53,698 bases of DNA from an uncultured Olsenella sp. (GTDB lineage: Bacteria; Actinomycetota; Coriobacteriia; Coriobacteriales; Atopobiaceae). A model generated the notes under the pieces. The model worked only from the letters and a program-made list of their open reading frames with translations, was not told the DNA's origin and ran no database searches. Both the position numbers and the translations under genes were made by a program. The stretch is taken from the NCBI GenBank assembly GCA_900540955.1, contig UQIF01000013.1, positions 1 through 53,698 on the forward strand, given 5' to 3'. This document shows positions 8,202 through 16,751 of the stretch, one piece after another. How positions within the stretch are numbered: position 1 is the stretch's first letter; the number at the start of each line of letters is the position of its first letter.

Positions 8202-9985
8202 GCGCAAGGAACACCGCCGCCGCGCACGCCGTGGCTGGAAAGAAGCACCGGGACGACCAGACCATCCGCCGCATGCTCGGCCTCTTTGCGGGCAGGCGCG
8301 CCATGCTCGCCGCCCTCATAGCCCTCGTCGTCGTGGTTACCGTGGGTACCCTCACCCTGCCCACGCTCACGGGCAGGGCCGTCGACTGCATTGTCGGCGC
8401 GGGCGCCGTCGACTTCATTGCCTTAGCAGACGTCGCCCGCCTCATGGCGCTCACCGTCTGCGTGACCGCCGCCGCCCAGTACGCGCTCGCGCTCGTGACC
8501 AACCGCCTCGCCTACGACGCGGCCTTCGACCTGCGCTGCCAGGCCTTCGACCACCTCCAGCGCATGCCCCTGTCCTACATCGACTCCCACGAGCACGGCG
8601 AGGTCGTGAGCCGCATCGTCAACGACGCCGACCAGCTCACCAACGGCTTCGTCATGGGTTTCCAGCAGCTCCCCACCGGCGTCTTGACCATCGTGATCAC
8701 GCTCGTGTTCATGTTCCGCCTGAACCCGCTGATCGCCGGCGTGGTCACCGTGCTCACGCCCTTCTCGGTCTGGATGGCCAAGTTCATCTCGAGCCACGCG
8801 AGCAAGCACTTCGCGGGCCAGACCCAGCTGCGCGGCGAGCTCACGGGCCTCGTCGAGGAGATGATCGGCGGCGTGGGCACCATCGAGGCGTTCGGCGTCG
8901 CCGACGAGGTCTGCGGCCGGGTGCGTAACATCGACGCGCGCCTTGCGCAGGAGAGCTACAAGGCGGTGTTCTTCTCGTCGCTCGCCAACCCGACCATGCG
9001 CTTTATGAACTCGCTCGTCTACGCGGCCATCGGCATCTTCGGCGCGTTCGTCGTGCTCGACGGCGGAATCACCGTGGGCGGTCTTTCCGCCTTCCTCCAG
9101 TACGCCGACCAGTACGCCAAGCCCTTCAACGACATCACCGGCGTGGTCACGGAGCTGCAGAACTCCGTCGCCTGCGCGCGCCACCTCTTTGAGCTCATAG
9201 ACGAGCCGCTCGAGGAGCCCGACGCCGAGGACGCCCTTGAGCTCGGCCGCGTCGAGGGCAGAGTCGCGCTCGACGACGTCACCTTCTCGTACGCGCCCGG
9301 CCGCCCGATCCTGGAGCACCTCGACCTTTCCGCCGAGCCCGGGCGCCGCATCGCGCTCGTCGGCCACACCGGCTGCGGAAAGACCACCCTCATCAACCTG
9401 CTCATGCGCTTCTACGACGTCGACTCCGGCAGCGTGACGGTAGACGGCCACGACGTGCGCGACCTCACGCGCGCGAGCCTACGCGGCAGCTGGGGCATGG
9501 TCTTGCAGGACACCTGGGTAAGGCGCGCGACGGTGCGCGAGAACATCGCCATCGGCCGTCCGGGCGCCACCGACGACGAGATCGTGGCCGCAGCGAAGGC
9601 GGCCTACGCCGACGAGTTCATCCGCCGCATGCCCCACGGCTACGACACCGTGCTCGACGGCTCCACGAGCCTGTCCGCCGGCCAGAAGCAGCTGCTGTGC
9701 ATCGCCCGCGTGATGGTCGCCCGCCCGCAGATGCTCATCCTCGACGAGGCAACGAGCAACATCGACACGCGCACCGAGCTCCTCGTCCAGCGCGCCTTCG
9801 ACAACCTCATGCGCGGCCGCACGAGCTTCGTCGTGGCGCACCACCTCTCGACCATCCGCGACGCCGACGCGATCTGCGTCGTCGACCACGGCCACATCGC
9901 CGAGAAGGGCACGCACGAGGAGCTGCTCGCCCGCGGCGGGATCTACCGCGACATCTACGAGAGCCAGTTCGCGCCGGCGGAGTAG
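8198..9985 (+). CDS. ABC exporter half-transporter, catalytic-site subunit
   Basis: The 595-residue partner of the preceding gene has six membrane helices (about 35-320) and a full ATPase domain. Walker A is GHTGCGKTT (about 389), the signature is LSAGQKQ (about 492), Walker B is LILDEATSNID with the catalytic glutamate, and the switch is VVAHHLSTI with histidine. With the upstream subunit it should form a heterodimer with one consensus and one degenerate ATP site. The four-base overlap supports equal production. No substrate-specific gene is adjacent. Confidence 0.9.
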   Translation: MSARNTAAAHAVAGKKHRDDQTIRRMLGLFAGRRAMLAALIALVVVVTVGTLTLPTLTGRAVDCIVGAGAVDFIALADVARLMALTVCVTAAAQYALALVTNRLAYDAAFDLRCQAFDHLQRMPLSYIDSHEHGEVVSRIVNDADQLTNGFVMGFQQLPTGVLTIVITLVFMFRLNPLIAGVVTVLTPFSVWMAKFISSHASKHFAGQTQLRGELTGLVEEMIGGVGTIEAFGVADEVCGRVRNIDARLAQESYKAVFFSSLANPTMRFMNSLVYAAIGIFGAFVVLDGGITVGGLSAFLQYADQYAKPFNDITGVVTELQNSVACARHLFELIDEPLEEPDAEDALELGRVEGRVALDDVTFSYAPGRPILEHLDLSAEPGRRIALVGHTGCGKTTLINLLMRFYDVDSGSVTVDGHDVRDLTRASLRGSWGMVLQDTWVRRATVRENIAIGRPGATDDEIVAAAKAAYADEFIRRMPHGYDTVLDGSTSLSAGQKQLLCIARVMVARPQMLILDEATSNIDTRTELLVQRAFDNLMRGRTSFVVAHHLSTIRDADAICVVDHGHIAEKGTHEELLARGGIYRDIYESQFAPAE

Positions 9986-10042
9986 CAGAAAGTACTTCTT
10001 TGCAAACGCGGCGCGGAGCACTCTTTCCCGCCGCTGCAGCGC

Positions 10043-10112
10043 AAGCTCCCTCCTGTTTCGACCATTTTTGCCCGGAAACAGGGCCGCAAATGGGTCAAGC
10101 AGGAAGGAGCTT
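10043..10112. repeat. Long imperfect hairpin between convergent genes
   Basis: The arms 10043-10072 and 10081-10112 can pair nearly throughout, with a few mismatches, one bulge and a loop of about 8 bases. It sits between the exporter operon and the flippase gene. No T tract follows on either strand, so it is not a textbook terminator. It could be a bidirectional terminator, an mRNA end-stabiliser or a small mobile palindrome. Confidence 0.5.
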
Positions 10113-10176
10113 GTTCATTGCCGTGCTCAGGGATTCCACCGTCTGGCAAGAAGGGCCCTTACAGCAAGCCCACCCG

Positions 10177-11604
10177 CTACTTGCCGCCAGCGTCCTTCTT
10201 TGCCGCGGCGGCCTTGCCGGCGGCGATCTTCGCCTCGATGTCCACCTTAGGGGCGGGCGCGGAGGACTTGACCACGGTCTTTGCGCCGCGGGTCGTCACG
10301 GTGGCGCCGGCGACGGTGGGCGCGGCGGACCTCTTGCTAGCCTTGGGCTTGACGGTCACGCCGCCCTTAGGCACACGCACCCCGCCCTTGGCCGAAGAGC
10401 CGGCCGTGAAGGAGCCTGTGTCGATGAAGGAGCGGATGCCGCCGGTCAGGCCATCCCAGAAGCCGTGCCAGCGGCGGTGGATCGAGACGCCGCCGTTGGA
10501 GCGCATGCCCATGCACGGCGCCGCGATGAGGACCGGCAGCAGGTACTCGATGGCTCGCCAGATGATGAAGCCGGCAGCGAGGTGGCTGCCGTACATGTCC
10601 TTGAAGAGGTACGCGAAGCCGACCTCGGCGCCGCCCGTGCCGCCCGGCAGCGGCACCGCGTTGACCAGCAGCTCAAGCATGGAGCCCGACGCCGTGCACA
10701 GCAGAAGGTCCGCCGGCTCGCCGAACGAGCGCAGCACGAAGTACGGCAGCGCGTACATGCAGCCGAGCTGGAGCAGGGTGACCAACATGGTCAGGCTCAT
10801 CTCGGGCACGTTGGCAGCCGATTTCTTGAAGTCGCGCGAGAAGACCTCGATCTGCGTGTTTACGAACTTATACCACTCGTTATACTTCTCTTCCTTGATC
10901 CAGCGGTGGCGATGCGCCAGCTTGAGCGCCCAGTTGCAGATGGCCATCACGGGCTTAGGCAGCAGGCACATGGCCATGATCGCCGCGAGCTGCACGACCT
11001 TGAAACCAAAGAGGAAGATGCCGACGAGGGTCACGTCGCCGAACGTCTCGTAGAAGTAGCTGCCGCAGAAGAGCAGCATGATGGCGGCGAACACGCCCTC
11101 GCCGGCCTCGTAGAGCACGAAGCGGGTGAAGTTCAGGGCGCCCGCCTCGCCCACCGAGAGCCCGGCGCGCGTGAGGCGGAAGATCTGGGCCGGCTGAGCG
11201 CCCACGCCGGAGGGCGTCATGCGCATAAAAAAGACGCCCGAGGCCTCGACGCTCATGAGGTCGCGGATACCGACGGGCGAGTCGGGGTCGTGGATCACCG
11301 ACAGCACGTAGGCGAGCACGCCGAAGACGTAGTAGAAGAGGAAGCAGACGACACCCGCGGCGATCCACCTGACGTCGACGCCGGCAAGCGACGTCACGAA
11401 CTCGTCTACCTGACCAGTAAAGACCAGGTAGACCACATAGGCGATCATCACAAAGAAGAGGAAGACGAGGGTCTTTCGGGCCTGGCCCATCGACTCCTTG
11501 TCAGCCTCGTCGCCCTCCATGATCGAGATCTTCTTCTTGGTCGTCCTTCCGCCGGCGACCTTGAGGGCGACCTTCTTCTTTGGCTTTTTGAGCTCGTCTG
11601 CCAC
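10177..11604 (-). CDS. Flippase-like / LPG-synthase transmembrane-domain protein
   Basis: A 475-residue integral membrane protein of the lysylphosphatidylglycerol synthase TM-region (UPF0104) family. A cytoplasmic lysine-rich N-terminus (1-44) precedes about eight hydrophobic segments between 45 and 390. The family motif PLPGGTGGAEVGF is at about 312-324, and an earlier PSGVGAQPAQ at about 128-137. The C-terminal 80 residues are rich in Ala, Lys, Gly and Val, probably disordered. Relatives move or modify lipids or glycolipids. There is no C-terminal LPG-synthase catalytic domain, so a transport role is more likely. It is a single-gene unit. Confidence 0.82.
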   Translation of the reverse strand: MADELKKPKKKVALKVAGGRTTKKKISIMEGDEADKESMGQARKTLVFLFFVMIAYVVYLVFTGQVDEFVTSLAGVDVRWIAAGVVCFLFYYVFGVLAYVLSVIHDPDSPVGIRDLMSVEASGVFFMRMTPSGVGAQPAQIFRLTRAGLSVGEAGALNFTRFVLYEAGEGVFAAIMLLFCGSYFYETFGDVTLVGIFLFGFKVVQLAAIMAMCLLPKPVMAICNWALKLAHRHRWIKEEKYNEWYKFVNTQIEVFSRDFKKSAANVPEMSLTMLVTLLQLGCMYALPYFVLRSFGEPADLLLCTASGSMLELLVNAVPLPGGTGGAEVGFAYLFKDMYGSHLAAGFIIWRAIEYLLPVLIAAPCMGMRSNGGVSIHRRWHGFWDGLTGGIRSFIDTGSFTAGSSAKGGVRVPKGGVTVKPKASKRSAAPTVAGATVTTRGAKTVVKSSAPAPKVDIEAKIAAGKAAAAKKDAGGK

Positions 11605-11722
11605 GCGATGCCCCTCTGTTGCGGTTACGGTACGAATCTAGCCAGGACATTCTATTCTACCCCAGCGGCGCAGCGCCCCATCAAAGGGAGCGTCTCTCCA
11701 CCGCGGCCCGAGAAACACGGAA

Positions 11723-11759
11723 AGAAGCCCGGGGACGCACTGACGCGTCCGCCCTTCTT
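11723..11759 (-). terminator. Probable terminator after the zinc-ribbon protein gene
   Basis: An inner stem GGACGC/GCGTCC and an outer stem AAGAAG/CTTCTT form a long hairpin downstream of the stop at 11792. A CTTCTTT tract closes it on the minus strand. Confidence 0.6.
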
Positions 11760-11791
11760 GTCAGCCCTTTCGAATCGAAACCGCGCTACAG

Positions 11792-12565
11792 CTAAAGGTC
11801 GCCGGGAACGAACTCATCAATATGCGCCTCGATAACAGCAGACCCGGCGTCCGACGACAACTGCGGGTAGCTGAACTGGATGCCGTTTATGTTGTCGTCG
11901 CCCACATACTGTTTGGCGTAGTACTCGTTGCCACCCTCGACCCACGACGCGACGACCCAGGTGCCGCCCATTGCCTTGTACGAGACATCGTGAGCCGAGG
12001 TGTAGGATTCGAGCACAGAGTCGAGCGTCTCGCCGAGGGCGTTGGCGGCGCCCCACACGCGGACCTCGACGCCGGTCGAGGAATCCCTGAACGTCGCCCC
12101 GTCGCCGTTGTCGGAAGCGTCGACGAGCTCGTAGTCCGCTGGGAGCACGACTTTGTAGCCGTAGCGGTCGTTCGCGTACGTGAGCTCGCCGGAGGCGACG
12201 GCCACGTCGCCTTGCGCGGCTGCGAGCGCGTCGCTTTGGTCGGAGATGGGCTTTTGGGCGGGATCGCCGGAGCCCGCGGCGGAGCCGGATCCGGTCGCCG
12301 AGCCGATCGTGCCCGCGCCCGCCGCATCCTGCGATTGCGTGGGCTGCGACTGTAAAGGCAACGTCGAGCTGAGGCATATGAAGGCGAAGGCGCCAACAGC
12401 CATGACCACGAAGGCGGCGGCGACCACCTGCACAACACTCGGGCGCCGGGGCGCCGAGGACTGCTGCCGGGTCTTCTCCGTGGAAAGAACGTCCTGCTGC
12501 GCGCCGCACTCCGTGCAGAACCGCGCCCCGTCCTCCAGCTCGTGCCCGCACTTCATGCAATACAT
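11792..12565 (-). CDS. Zinc-ribbon membrane-anchored protein of unknown function
   Basis: The 257-residue product begins with a zinc ribbon (CMKCGHELEDGARFCTECG; two C-x2-C pairs, residues 3-21). A short basic linker, one membrane helix (about 44-68) and a low-complexity linker rich in Ala, Gly, Ser and Gln (about 70-115) follow. The extracytoplasmic domain has no family I recognise. ATG 12565 is chosen because the zinc ribbon starts at once and CGGAGG lies upstream. The architecture, a cytoplasmic zinc ribbon with an outside sensor-like domain, is common in Gram-positive bacteria. Function is not assigned. It is a single-gene unit. Confidence 0.8.
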   Translation of the reverse strand: MYCMKCGHELEDGARFCTECGAQQDVLSTEKTRQQSSAPRRPSVVQVVAAAFVVMAVGAFAFICLSSTLPLQSQPTQSQDAAGAGTIGSATGSGSAAGSGDPAQKPISDQSDALAAAQGDVAVASGELTYANDRYGYKVVLPADYELVDASDNGDGATFRDSSTGVEVRVWGAANALGETLDSVLESYTSAHDVSYKAMGGTWVVASWVEGGNEYYAKQYVGDDNINGIQFSYPQLSSDAGSAVIEAHIDEFVPGDL

Positions 12566-12719
12566 GGCCGCCTCCGATCCCTTCTTTGCCCGTTCGCTCC
12601 AACAGTAGCGCAACCAGGCGTTGGGGGAGACCCCGCAGACAACAACGGCACCCGAACCGTCAAAGTCGGCGCCCCAAGGCGATTAGCAACGGATAGGACG
12701 GCAAGAAGGACCGCCCCGG

Positions 12720-13787
12720 CTACGGGAGGATAATCCCGCCGCCGAGGCACTCGAGGCCGTCGTAGATCACGGCAGACTGCCCGGGGGCCACGCGGCGCTG
12801 CGGCGTATCGAAGCGAACGGTCGCCTCAGCGCCGTCTGTCGCCGCCTCGAGCGCGCAAGGCACGAGCTCACCCGTGTGCCGCGTGCGGACGACGTACTCC
12901 CCCGCCGCCGGCGGCTCGCCCGCGATCCAGCGGCAGTCGCCGAGCGCAAGCTCGCGTGTGAACAGCGCGGGGCTCATGCGGTCGGCGGTCACATAGACGG
13001 TGTTCGTCAGAACGTCCGTGCGCACGACGTAGCGCGCGGGGCCTCCGCCCAGGTCAAGCCCGCGGCGCTGCCCCACGGTAAAGAGGAACGCGCCGTCGTG
13101 GTGCCCGAGCACCCGCCCCGTCTCGAGCTCGATGACGTCCCCCGCGCGGCGCTCGAGCGTGTCGAGCAAGAACGTGCGGATGCCCACGGGCCCGATGAAG
13201 CAGATGCCGTCGGAGTCGGGCTTTGTCTCCAAGCCGAGACCACGCTCCGCGACCATGCGCCTGACCTCGGCCTTGCTCGGTATGTCGCCGATGGGAAAGA
13301 GGGTCTTCGCGAGCACTTCTTTGCCCACGCGCCACAGGAAGTAGGTCTGGTCCTTGTGCTCGTCGGCCGCGCGAAGCAGACGCGTCCGCCCATCGGCGCC
13401 CGCATCGACGCGCCCGTAGTGGCCCGTGGCCACAAAGTCCGCGCCCGCCGCGAAGGCCCTGTCGGCGAAGGTGCCGAACTTGACGGTCTGGTTGCACATG
13501 ACGTCGGGGTTCGGCGTGAGACCATGGGCGTAGGCGTCGACGAGGTAGTCGACGACGGTGGCCTTGTACTCGGCCTCACAGTCCCAGACCTCGAGATCGA
13601 TGCCCAGGCTCACCGCGACGCGCTCGGCGTCCGCAAGGTCGTCGGCCCAGGCGCACTTGAAGCCCGGCAGATCGCGAGACCAGTTGCGCATATAGACCGC
13701 CGTCACGTCGTGGCCTGCCTCGCACAGAAGCGCGCACGCGAGCGCGGAGTCGACGCCGCCGGACAATCCGGCGTAAACCTTGGCCAT
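12720..13787 (-). CDS. mnmA: tRNA 2-thiouridine(34) synthase
   Basis: MnmA thiolates U34 of Lys, Glu and Gln tRNAs, using a persulfide from a cysteine desulfurase. The 355-residue protein starts with the PP-loop SGGVDS (about 9-14). It has the two catalytic cysteines in NPDVMCNQ (about 97-104) and in DSDGICFIG (about 190-198), and a C-terminal beta-barrel domain. The ATG overlaps the stop of the cysteine desulfurase by one base, so sulfur donor and acceptor are co-translated. Confidence 0.95.
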   Translation of the reverse strand: MAKVYAGLSGGVDSALACALLCEAGHDVTAVYMRNWSRDLPGFKCAWADDLADAERVAVSLGIDLEVWDCEAEYKATVVDYLVDAYAHGLTPNPDVMCNQTVKFGTFADRAFAAGADFVATGHYGRVDAGADGRTRLLRAADEHKDQTYFLWRVGKEVLAKTLFPIGDIPSKAEVRRMVAERGLGLETKPDSDGICFIGPVGIRTFLLDTLERRAGDVIELETGRVLGHHDGAFLFTVGQRRGLDLGGGPARYVVRTDVLTNTVYVTADRMSPALFTRELALGDCRWIAGEPPAAGEYVVRTRHTGELVPCALEAATDGAEATVRFDTPQRRVAPGQSAVIYDGLECLGGGIILP

Positions 13788-15049
13788 CAGGCATCGCCCC
13801 CCTTCGGGTCATCGGAATCAGACAGGTCGTTTTGGCAGGTGGCGAGGCCTACGCGCGCGGCCTCGGCGCGGACGGCACAGACGATAGCGGCCGCGGCGTA
13901 GTCGATGTCGGCCTCGGTCGTCTGGCGGCCGAGCGTCAGGCGCAGGCTGCCCGCCGCGACCTCGGCCGGGGCGCCCATGGCGGCGAGCACGTGGGAAGAG
14001 CGCATCTTGCTCGCGGCGCACGCCGATCCCGTGCCCACGCTCACGCCCTCGCGCTCGAGCGCGATCACGAGCCGCCTGGCCTCAAGCCCCGGGAAGCTCA
14101 CGTGAAGAAGCCCGGGGAGCCGCAGCTTTGCCGCGCGCGGACCGGACACGACGGCCCAGCCGAACTCGCCGCACACCGCGCGCTGCAGCCGGTCGCGAAG
14201 CCCCGCGAGACGACGAGCCTCCGCCTGGCGCCGCGCGCCCGCGAGCTCGAGCGCCTTCGCGAAGCCGACGACACCGGCGACGTTCTCGGTGCCTGAGCGG
14301 ACGCCGCCTTCCTGCCCGCCGCCGAGCACGAGCGGGCGCAGCGTCACGTCATCGGAGGCCCACAGCAGGCCGACCTGCTTGGGCCCGTAGATCTTCGCCG
14401 CCGAGATGGTAAGAAGGTCGCACCCCAGCGTGCCGACGTTGACGGCAAGGGCGCCCGCAGCCTGCGACGCATCGGTGTGCAGCCAGATCGGGACCGTCTC
14501 CCCCGCCGCCAGGCGACGCTCGCGCTCCGCCGCGACCACGCGCGCGATCTCGCGCACGGGCTGCACGGCGCCGACCTCGCCGTTGGCGAGCTCGACCGAG
14601 ACGAGCCTCGTGGCAGGCGTGATAGCCGCCGCCACGTCGGCCGCGCGCACGCGCCCGTCCGGGCCGACACCCACGACCGAGCACCCTCCGCCCGCGGCCG
14701 CGGCGCACGCAAGGACGCTCTCGTGCTCGGCCGCGTCCACGACCACGTGGGCCCCGTCCCCCGCCGCCGCGAAGGCAAGGTTATTGGCCTCGGTGGCGCC
14801 GGCCGTGAAGGTCACGTTGCCGGGACGCGCGCCGATGGCGTGCGCGATGGTCGCGCGCGCGGCGTCGACGTCCGCGCGTACGGCGCGGGCGGCGGCGTAA
14901 GGCGCGCTTGGGTTCTCGAATTTCTCGCTGAAGTACGGGAGCATCGCCGCGACGACCTCGGGATCCATGGGCGTCGCGGCAGCATAGTCCAGGTACACAG
15001 AGCGGCGGGCACGCCCCTGCCCCGCGACCCGCTCGGAAAGATTCGTCAC
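13787..15049 (-). CDS. Cysteine desulfurase (NifS/IscS family)
   Basis: A PLP enzyme that removes sulfur from cysteine and leaves a persulfide for tRNA thiolation or Fe-S assembly. Of 420 residues, the conserved YLDYAAATPMDPEV opens the fold at about 19-32. HTDASQAAGA and SAAKIYGPKQVG (PLP lysine) follow, and the active-site cysteine lies in GSACAASKMRSSHVL. GTG 15049 is the start: GAGGG lies upstream and the GTGA overlaps the stop of the preceding gene by four bases. A longer frame upstream lies inside that gene and is a shadow. Position before mnmA suggests it is the sulfur donor for that enzyme. Confidence 0.93.
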   Translation of the reverse strand: MTNLSERVAGQGRARRSVYLDYAAATPMDPEVVAAMLPYFSEKFENPSAPYAAARAVRADVDAARATIAHAIGARPGNVTFTAGATEANNLAFAAAGDGAHVVVDAAEHESVLACAAAAGGGCSVVGVGPDGRVRAADVAAAITPATRLVSVELANGEVGAVQPVREIARVVAAERERRLAAGETVPIWLHTDASQAAGALAVNVGTLGCDLLTISAAKIYGPKQVGLLWASDDVTLRPLVLGGGQEGGVRSGTENVAGVVGFAKALELAGARRQAEARRLAGLRDRLQRAVCGEFGWAVVSGPRAAKLRLPGLLHVSFPGLEARRLVIALEREGVSVGTGSACAASKMRSSHVLAAMGAPAEVAAGSLRLTLGRQTTEADIDYAAAAIVCAVRAEAARVGLATCQNDLSDSDDPKGGDA

Positions 15050-15957
15050 TTGGGGTCCCTCGCGTCGCCTATCTTCAGGTTCTCGAACCGGCCGGCTATG
15101 AAGTCGTCGGTGTAGTTCGTGTCCACCCACCGCTCGAAGGCGTTCGCGGGCGGCGCGCCGAGGTCGCGCGCAGCCTTGCGGTTGAAGCACACGAGCGTCA
15201 TGCCGATGTCAGCCACCAGGTACAGCGCCACCAGCGTCACAAAGAGGACCTGCCGTCGCGAGGTGGGCATGCCGATCTGATAGAGCAGCTTGGGCATGAT
15301 GGCGCGCGTCCACACGATGCCGAGCAAGCCCCAGAAAAAGAGGAACCGCCACGCCACCCACTGCGTGATGTGGTCCGGCAGGTGCAAGTAGGTCCACGAC
15401 TCGGCGTTGAAGAGCACTTCCATGGCCCAACCGGTGATCTGCTCGAGGCCGCCGCCGATCGCCGCGGAGATGAGGAAGACCTGCCACGTCTTTGCCCCGT
15501 GGCGGCGCATCTGGAAGCACAGCACGGTAAGAAGGACCGCTCCTGTGCCGTACAGCGGGCTGAAGGGGCCCCACACCAGGCCGACGCGGTTCTCGGTGAG
15601 CCCCGCGGTCACGAGCATCCAGACCTCCTCAAGCAGAAGCCCCGCCATGCAGCCGACGAAGAAGATGATAATGACCTGGTACCAGCCGAGGCTCATGTTG
15701 TCGAGGTACTCGTCGACGGCGTCGTTGGTGGCCTGCCAGCGGGCAAACACGCGGGCCAGGCCGCGCTTCTGGCTCGCGCGCGCCATCTCGCGCTCGAGCG
15801 CGTCGTCGGACTCGACCATCGCGCGCACGGCGGGCTCTAGGCTCTCCTCGTCGATGCTTTGGCCGCGTTGCAGCCACTCGGAGAAGTAAACGATCACGCG
15901 CACGAAGCCGCGCACGATCTCGATGAAGAAGACAAGCAGCAGAAGGGTATAGAGCAT
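15046..15957 (-). CDS. Membrane protein, putative ABC-transporter type IV (CmpB) family
   Basis: The 303-residue protein has an N-terminal helix (1-25), a hydrophilic charged stretch (about 28-85) and about five more helices. The CmpB-type motif GLVWGPFSPLYGTGAVLL is at about 126-143, followed by the glutamate-containing GGGLEQITGWAMEVLF. The family is common in Firmicutes and Actinobacteria and its biochemical role is not established; no ATPase is adjacent. It is the first gene of an operon with the cysteine desulfurase and mnmA, with a four-base overlap. Confidence 0.8.
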   Translation of the reverse strand: MLYTLLLLVFFIEIVRGFVRVIVYFSEWLQRGQSIDEESLEPAVRAMVESDDALEREMARASQKRGLARVFARWQATNDAVDEYLDNMSLGWYQVIIIFFVGCMAGLLLEEVWMLVTAGLTENRVGLVWGPFSPLYGTGAVLLTVLCFQMRRHGAKTWQVFLISAAIGGGLEQITGWAMEVLFNAESWTYLHLPDHITQWVAWRFLFFWGLLGIVWTRAIMPKLLYQIGMPTSRRQVLFVTLVALYLVADIGMTLVCFNRKAARDLGAPPANAFERWVDTNYTDDFIAGRFENLKIGDARDPK

Positions 15958-16022
15958 AGGCTCGGCTCCAACCGACGCGTTTTGCGGACATGTCTATGGT
16001 AGCGCAAGCAACGCCGTGGCAC

Positions 16023-16048
16023 GAAAAAGGGCACCCCGAAGGGTGCCC
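16023..16048 (-). terminator. Terminator after tRNA-Cys
   Basis: GGGCACCC and its complement form a stem with a short loop, followed on the minus strand by TTTTT. It lies 10 bases past the tRNA 3' end. Confidence 0.9.
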
Positions 16049-16057
16049 GTCATTTCC

Positions 16058-16131
16058 TGGAGGCGAAGCCCGGATTCGAACCGGGGGTGAGGGCTTTGCA
16101 GGCCCCTGCCTTACCACTTGGCCACTTCGCC
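16058..16131 (-). tRNA. tRNA-Cys (GCA)
   Basis: A full cloverleaf reads on the minus strand, with a 7-bp acceptor stem GGCGAAG/CTTCGCC, the T-loop GGTTCGAATCC, and the anticodon GCA (plus-strand positions 16097-16099). CCA is encoded at 16058-16060. Confidence 0.95.
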
Positions 16132-16136
16132 ATATG

Positions 16137-16160
16137 AAAGAGGCCGGAGTGACCGGCCTC
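16137..16160 (-). terminator. Hairpin between tRNA-Gly and tRNA-Cys
   Basis: A stem GAGGCCGG/CCGGCCTC with a short loop is followed by TTT on the minus strand. It may partly terminate transcription or guide processing between the two tRNAs. Confidence 0.6.
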
Positions 16161-16170
16161 GGTGCTCACA

Positions 16171-16246
16171 TGGAGCGGGCTACGGGGTTCGAACCCGCGA
16201 CCTCCACCTTGGCAAGGTGGCGCGCTACCAACTGCGCTAAGCCCGC
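16171..16246 (-). tRNA. tRNA-Gly (GCC), copy 1
   Basis: The cloverleaf has acceptor stem GCGGGCT, anticodon stem CCACC/GGTGG, loop TTGCCAA with anticodon GCC, and encoded CCA. It is identical to the copy at 16497-16572. Confidence 0.95.
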
Positions 16247-16259
16247 AAGCGCAAGGGAT

Positions 16260-16288
16260 AATATACGGGAACCGTCGGCCTCGCGCAA
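16260..16288 (-). promoter_or_regulatory. Promoter of tRNA-Gly copy 1 and tRNA-Cys
   Basis: On the minus strand, TTGCGC is followed after 17 bases by TATATT, 14 bases before the tRNA. The same -35 box and spacing recur before the second tRNA-Gly. Confidence 0.75.
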
Positions 16289-16456
16289 GCCCAAATTTCA
16301 AATTCGTTAGAAAAAATTTTGGGACCCTGGCCTTTCGCGAGGCGGAACACGGACGATCCGCGCGAATCCGCAGCTTGAGCCCATGTCCCACCTGCGTTGC
16401 GGTTGTTCCGGCGATCGCCGCCCCTTGGCAAGAAGCGCAAAGGCCTCGCGCGCAAC

Positions 16457-16486
16457 AAAAAAGCGGCCGACCGATTGGTCGACCGC
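16457..16486 (-). terminator. Terminator after tRNA-Gly copy 2
   Basis: A stem of GCGG and CGACC segments with one mismatch and a 4-base loop is followed on the minus strand by six T. Confidence 0.9.
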
Positions 16487-16496
16487 CTGCAATTCA

Positions 16497-16572
16497 TGGA
16501 GCGGGCTACGGGGTTCGAACCCGCGACCTCCACCTTGGCAAGGTGGCGCGCTACCAACTGCGCTAAGCCCGC
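16497..16572 (-). tRNA. tRNA-Gly (GCC), copy 2
   Basis: The sequence is identical to the tRNA-Gly at 16171-16246, with anticodon GCC and encoded CCA. It has its own promoter and terminator. Confidence 0.95.
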
Positions 16573-16587
16573 GTGACGCGAGAAGTA

Positions 16588-16616
16588 ACTATACACGAGC
16601 ACTCACAGGCGCGCAA
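16588..16616 (-). promoter_or_regulatory. Promoter of tRNA-Gly copy 2
   Basis: On the minus strand, TTGCGC, a 17-base spacer and TATAGT lie 15 bases before the tRNA. Confidence 0.75.
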
Positions 16617-16751
16617 GGACTTTTTTCGACTTTCTTTGGCGAGGGCGGAATACGGCAATGATCGCACGTTGCCGCCTTTGCTACGAGTAGGATAGCTGCA
16701 CCGGCATGTGAGTCAGCAGCTTGTCAATCGCCATGCTTTGGAGGCCGCATA

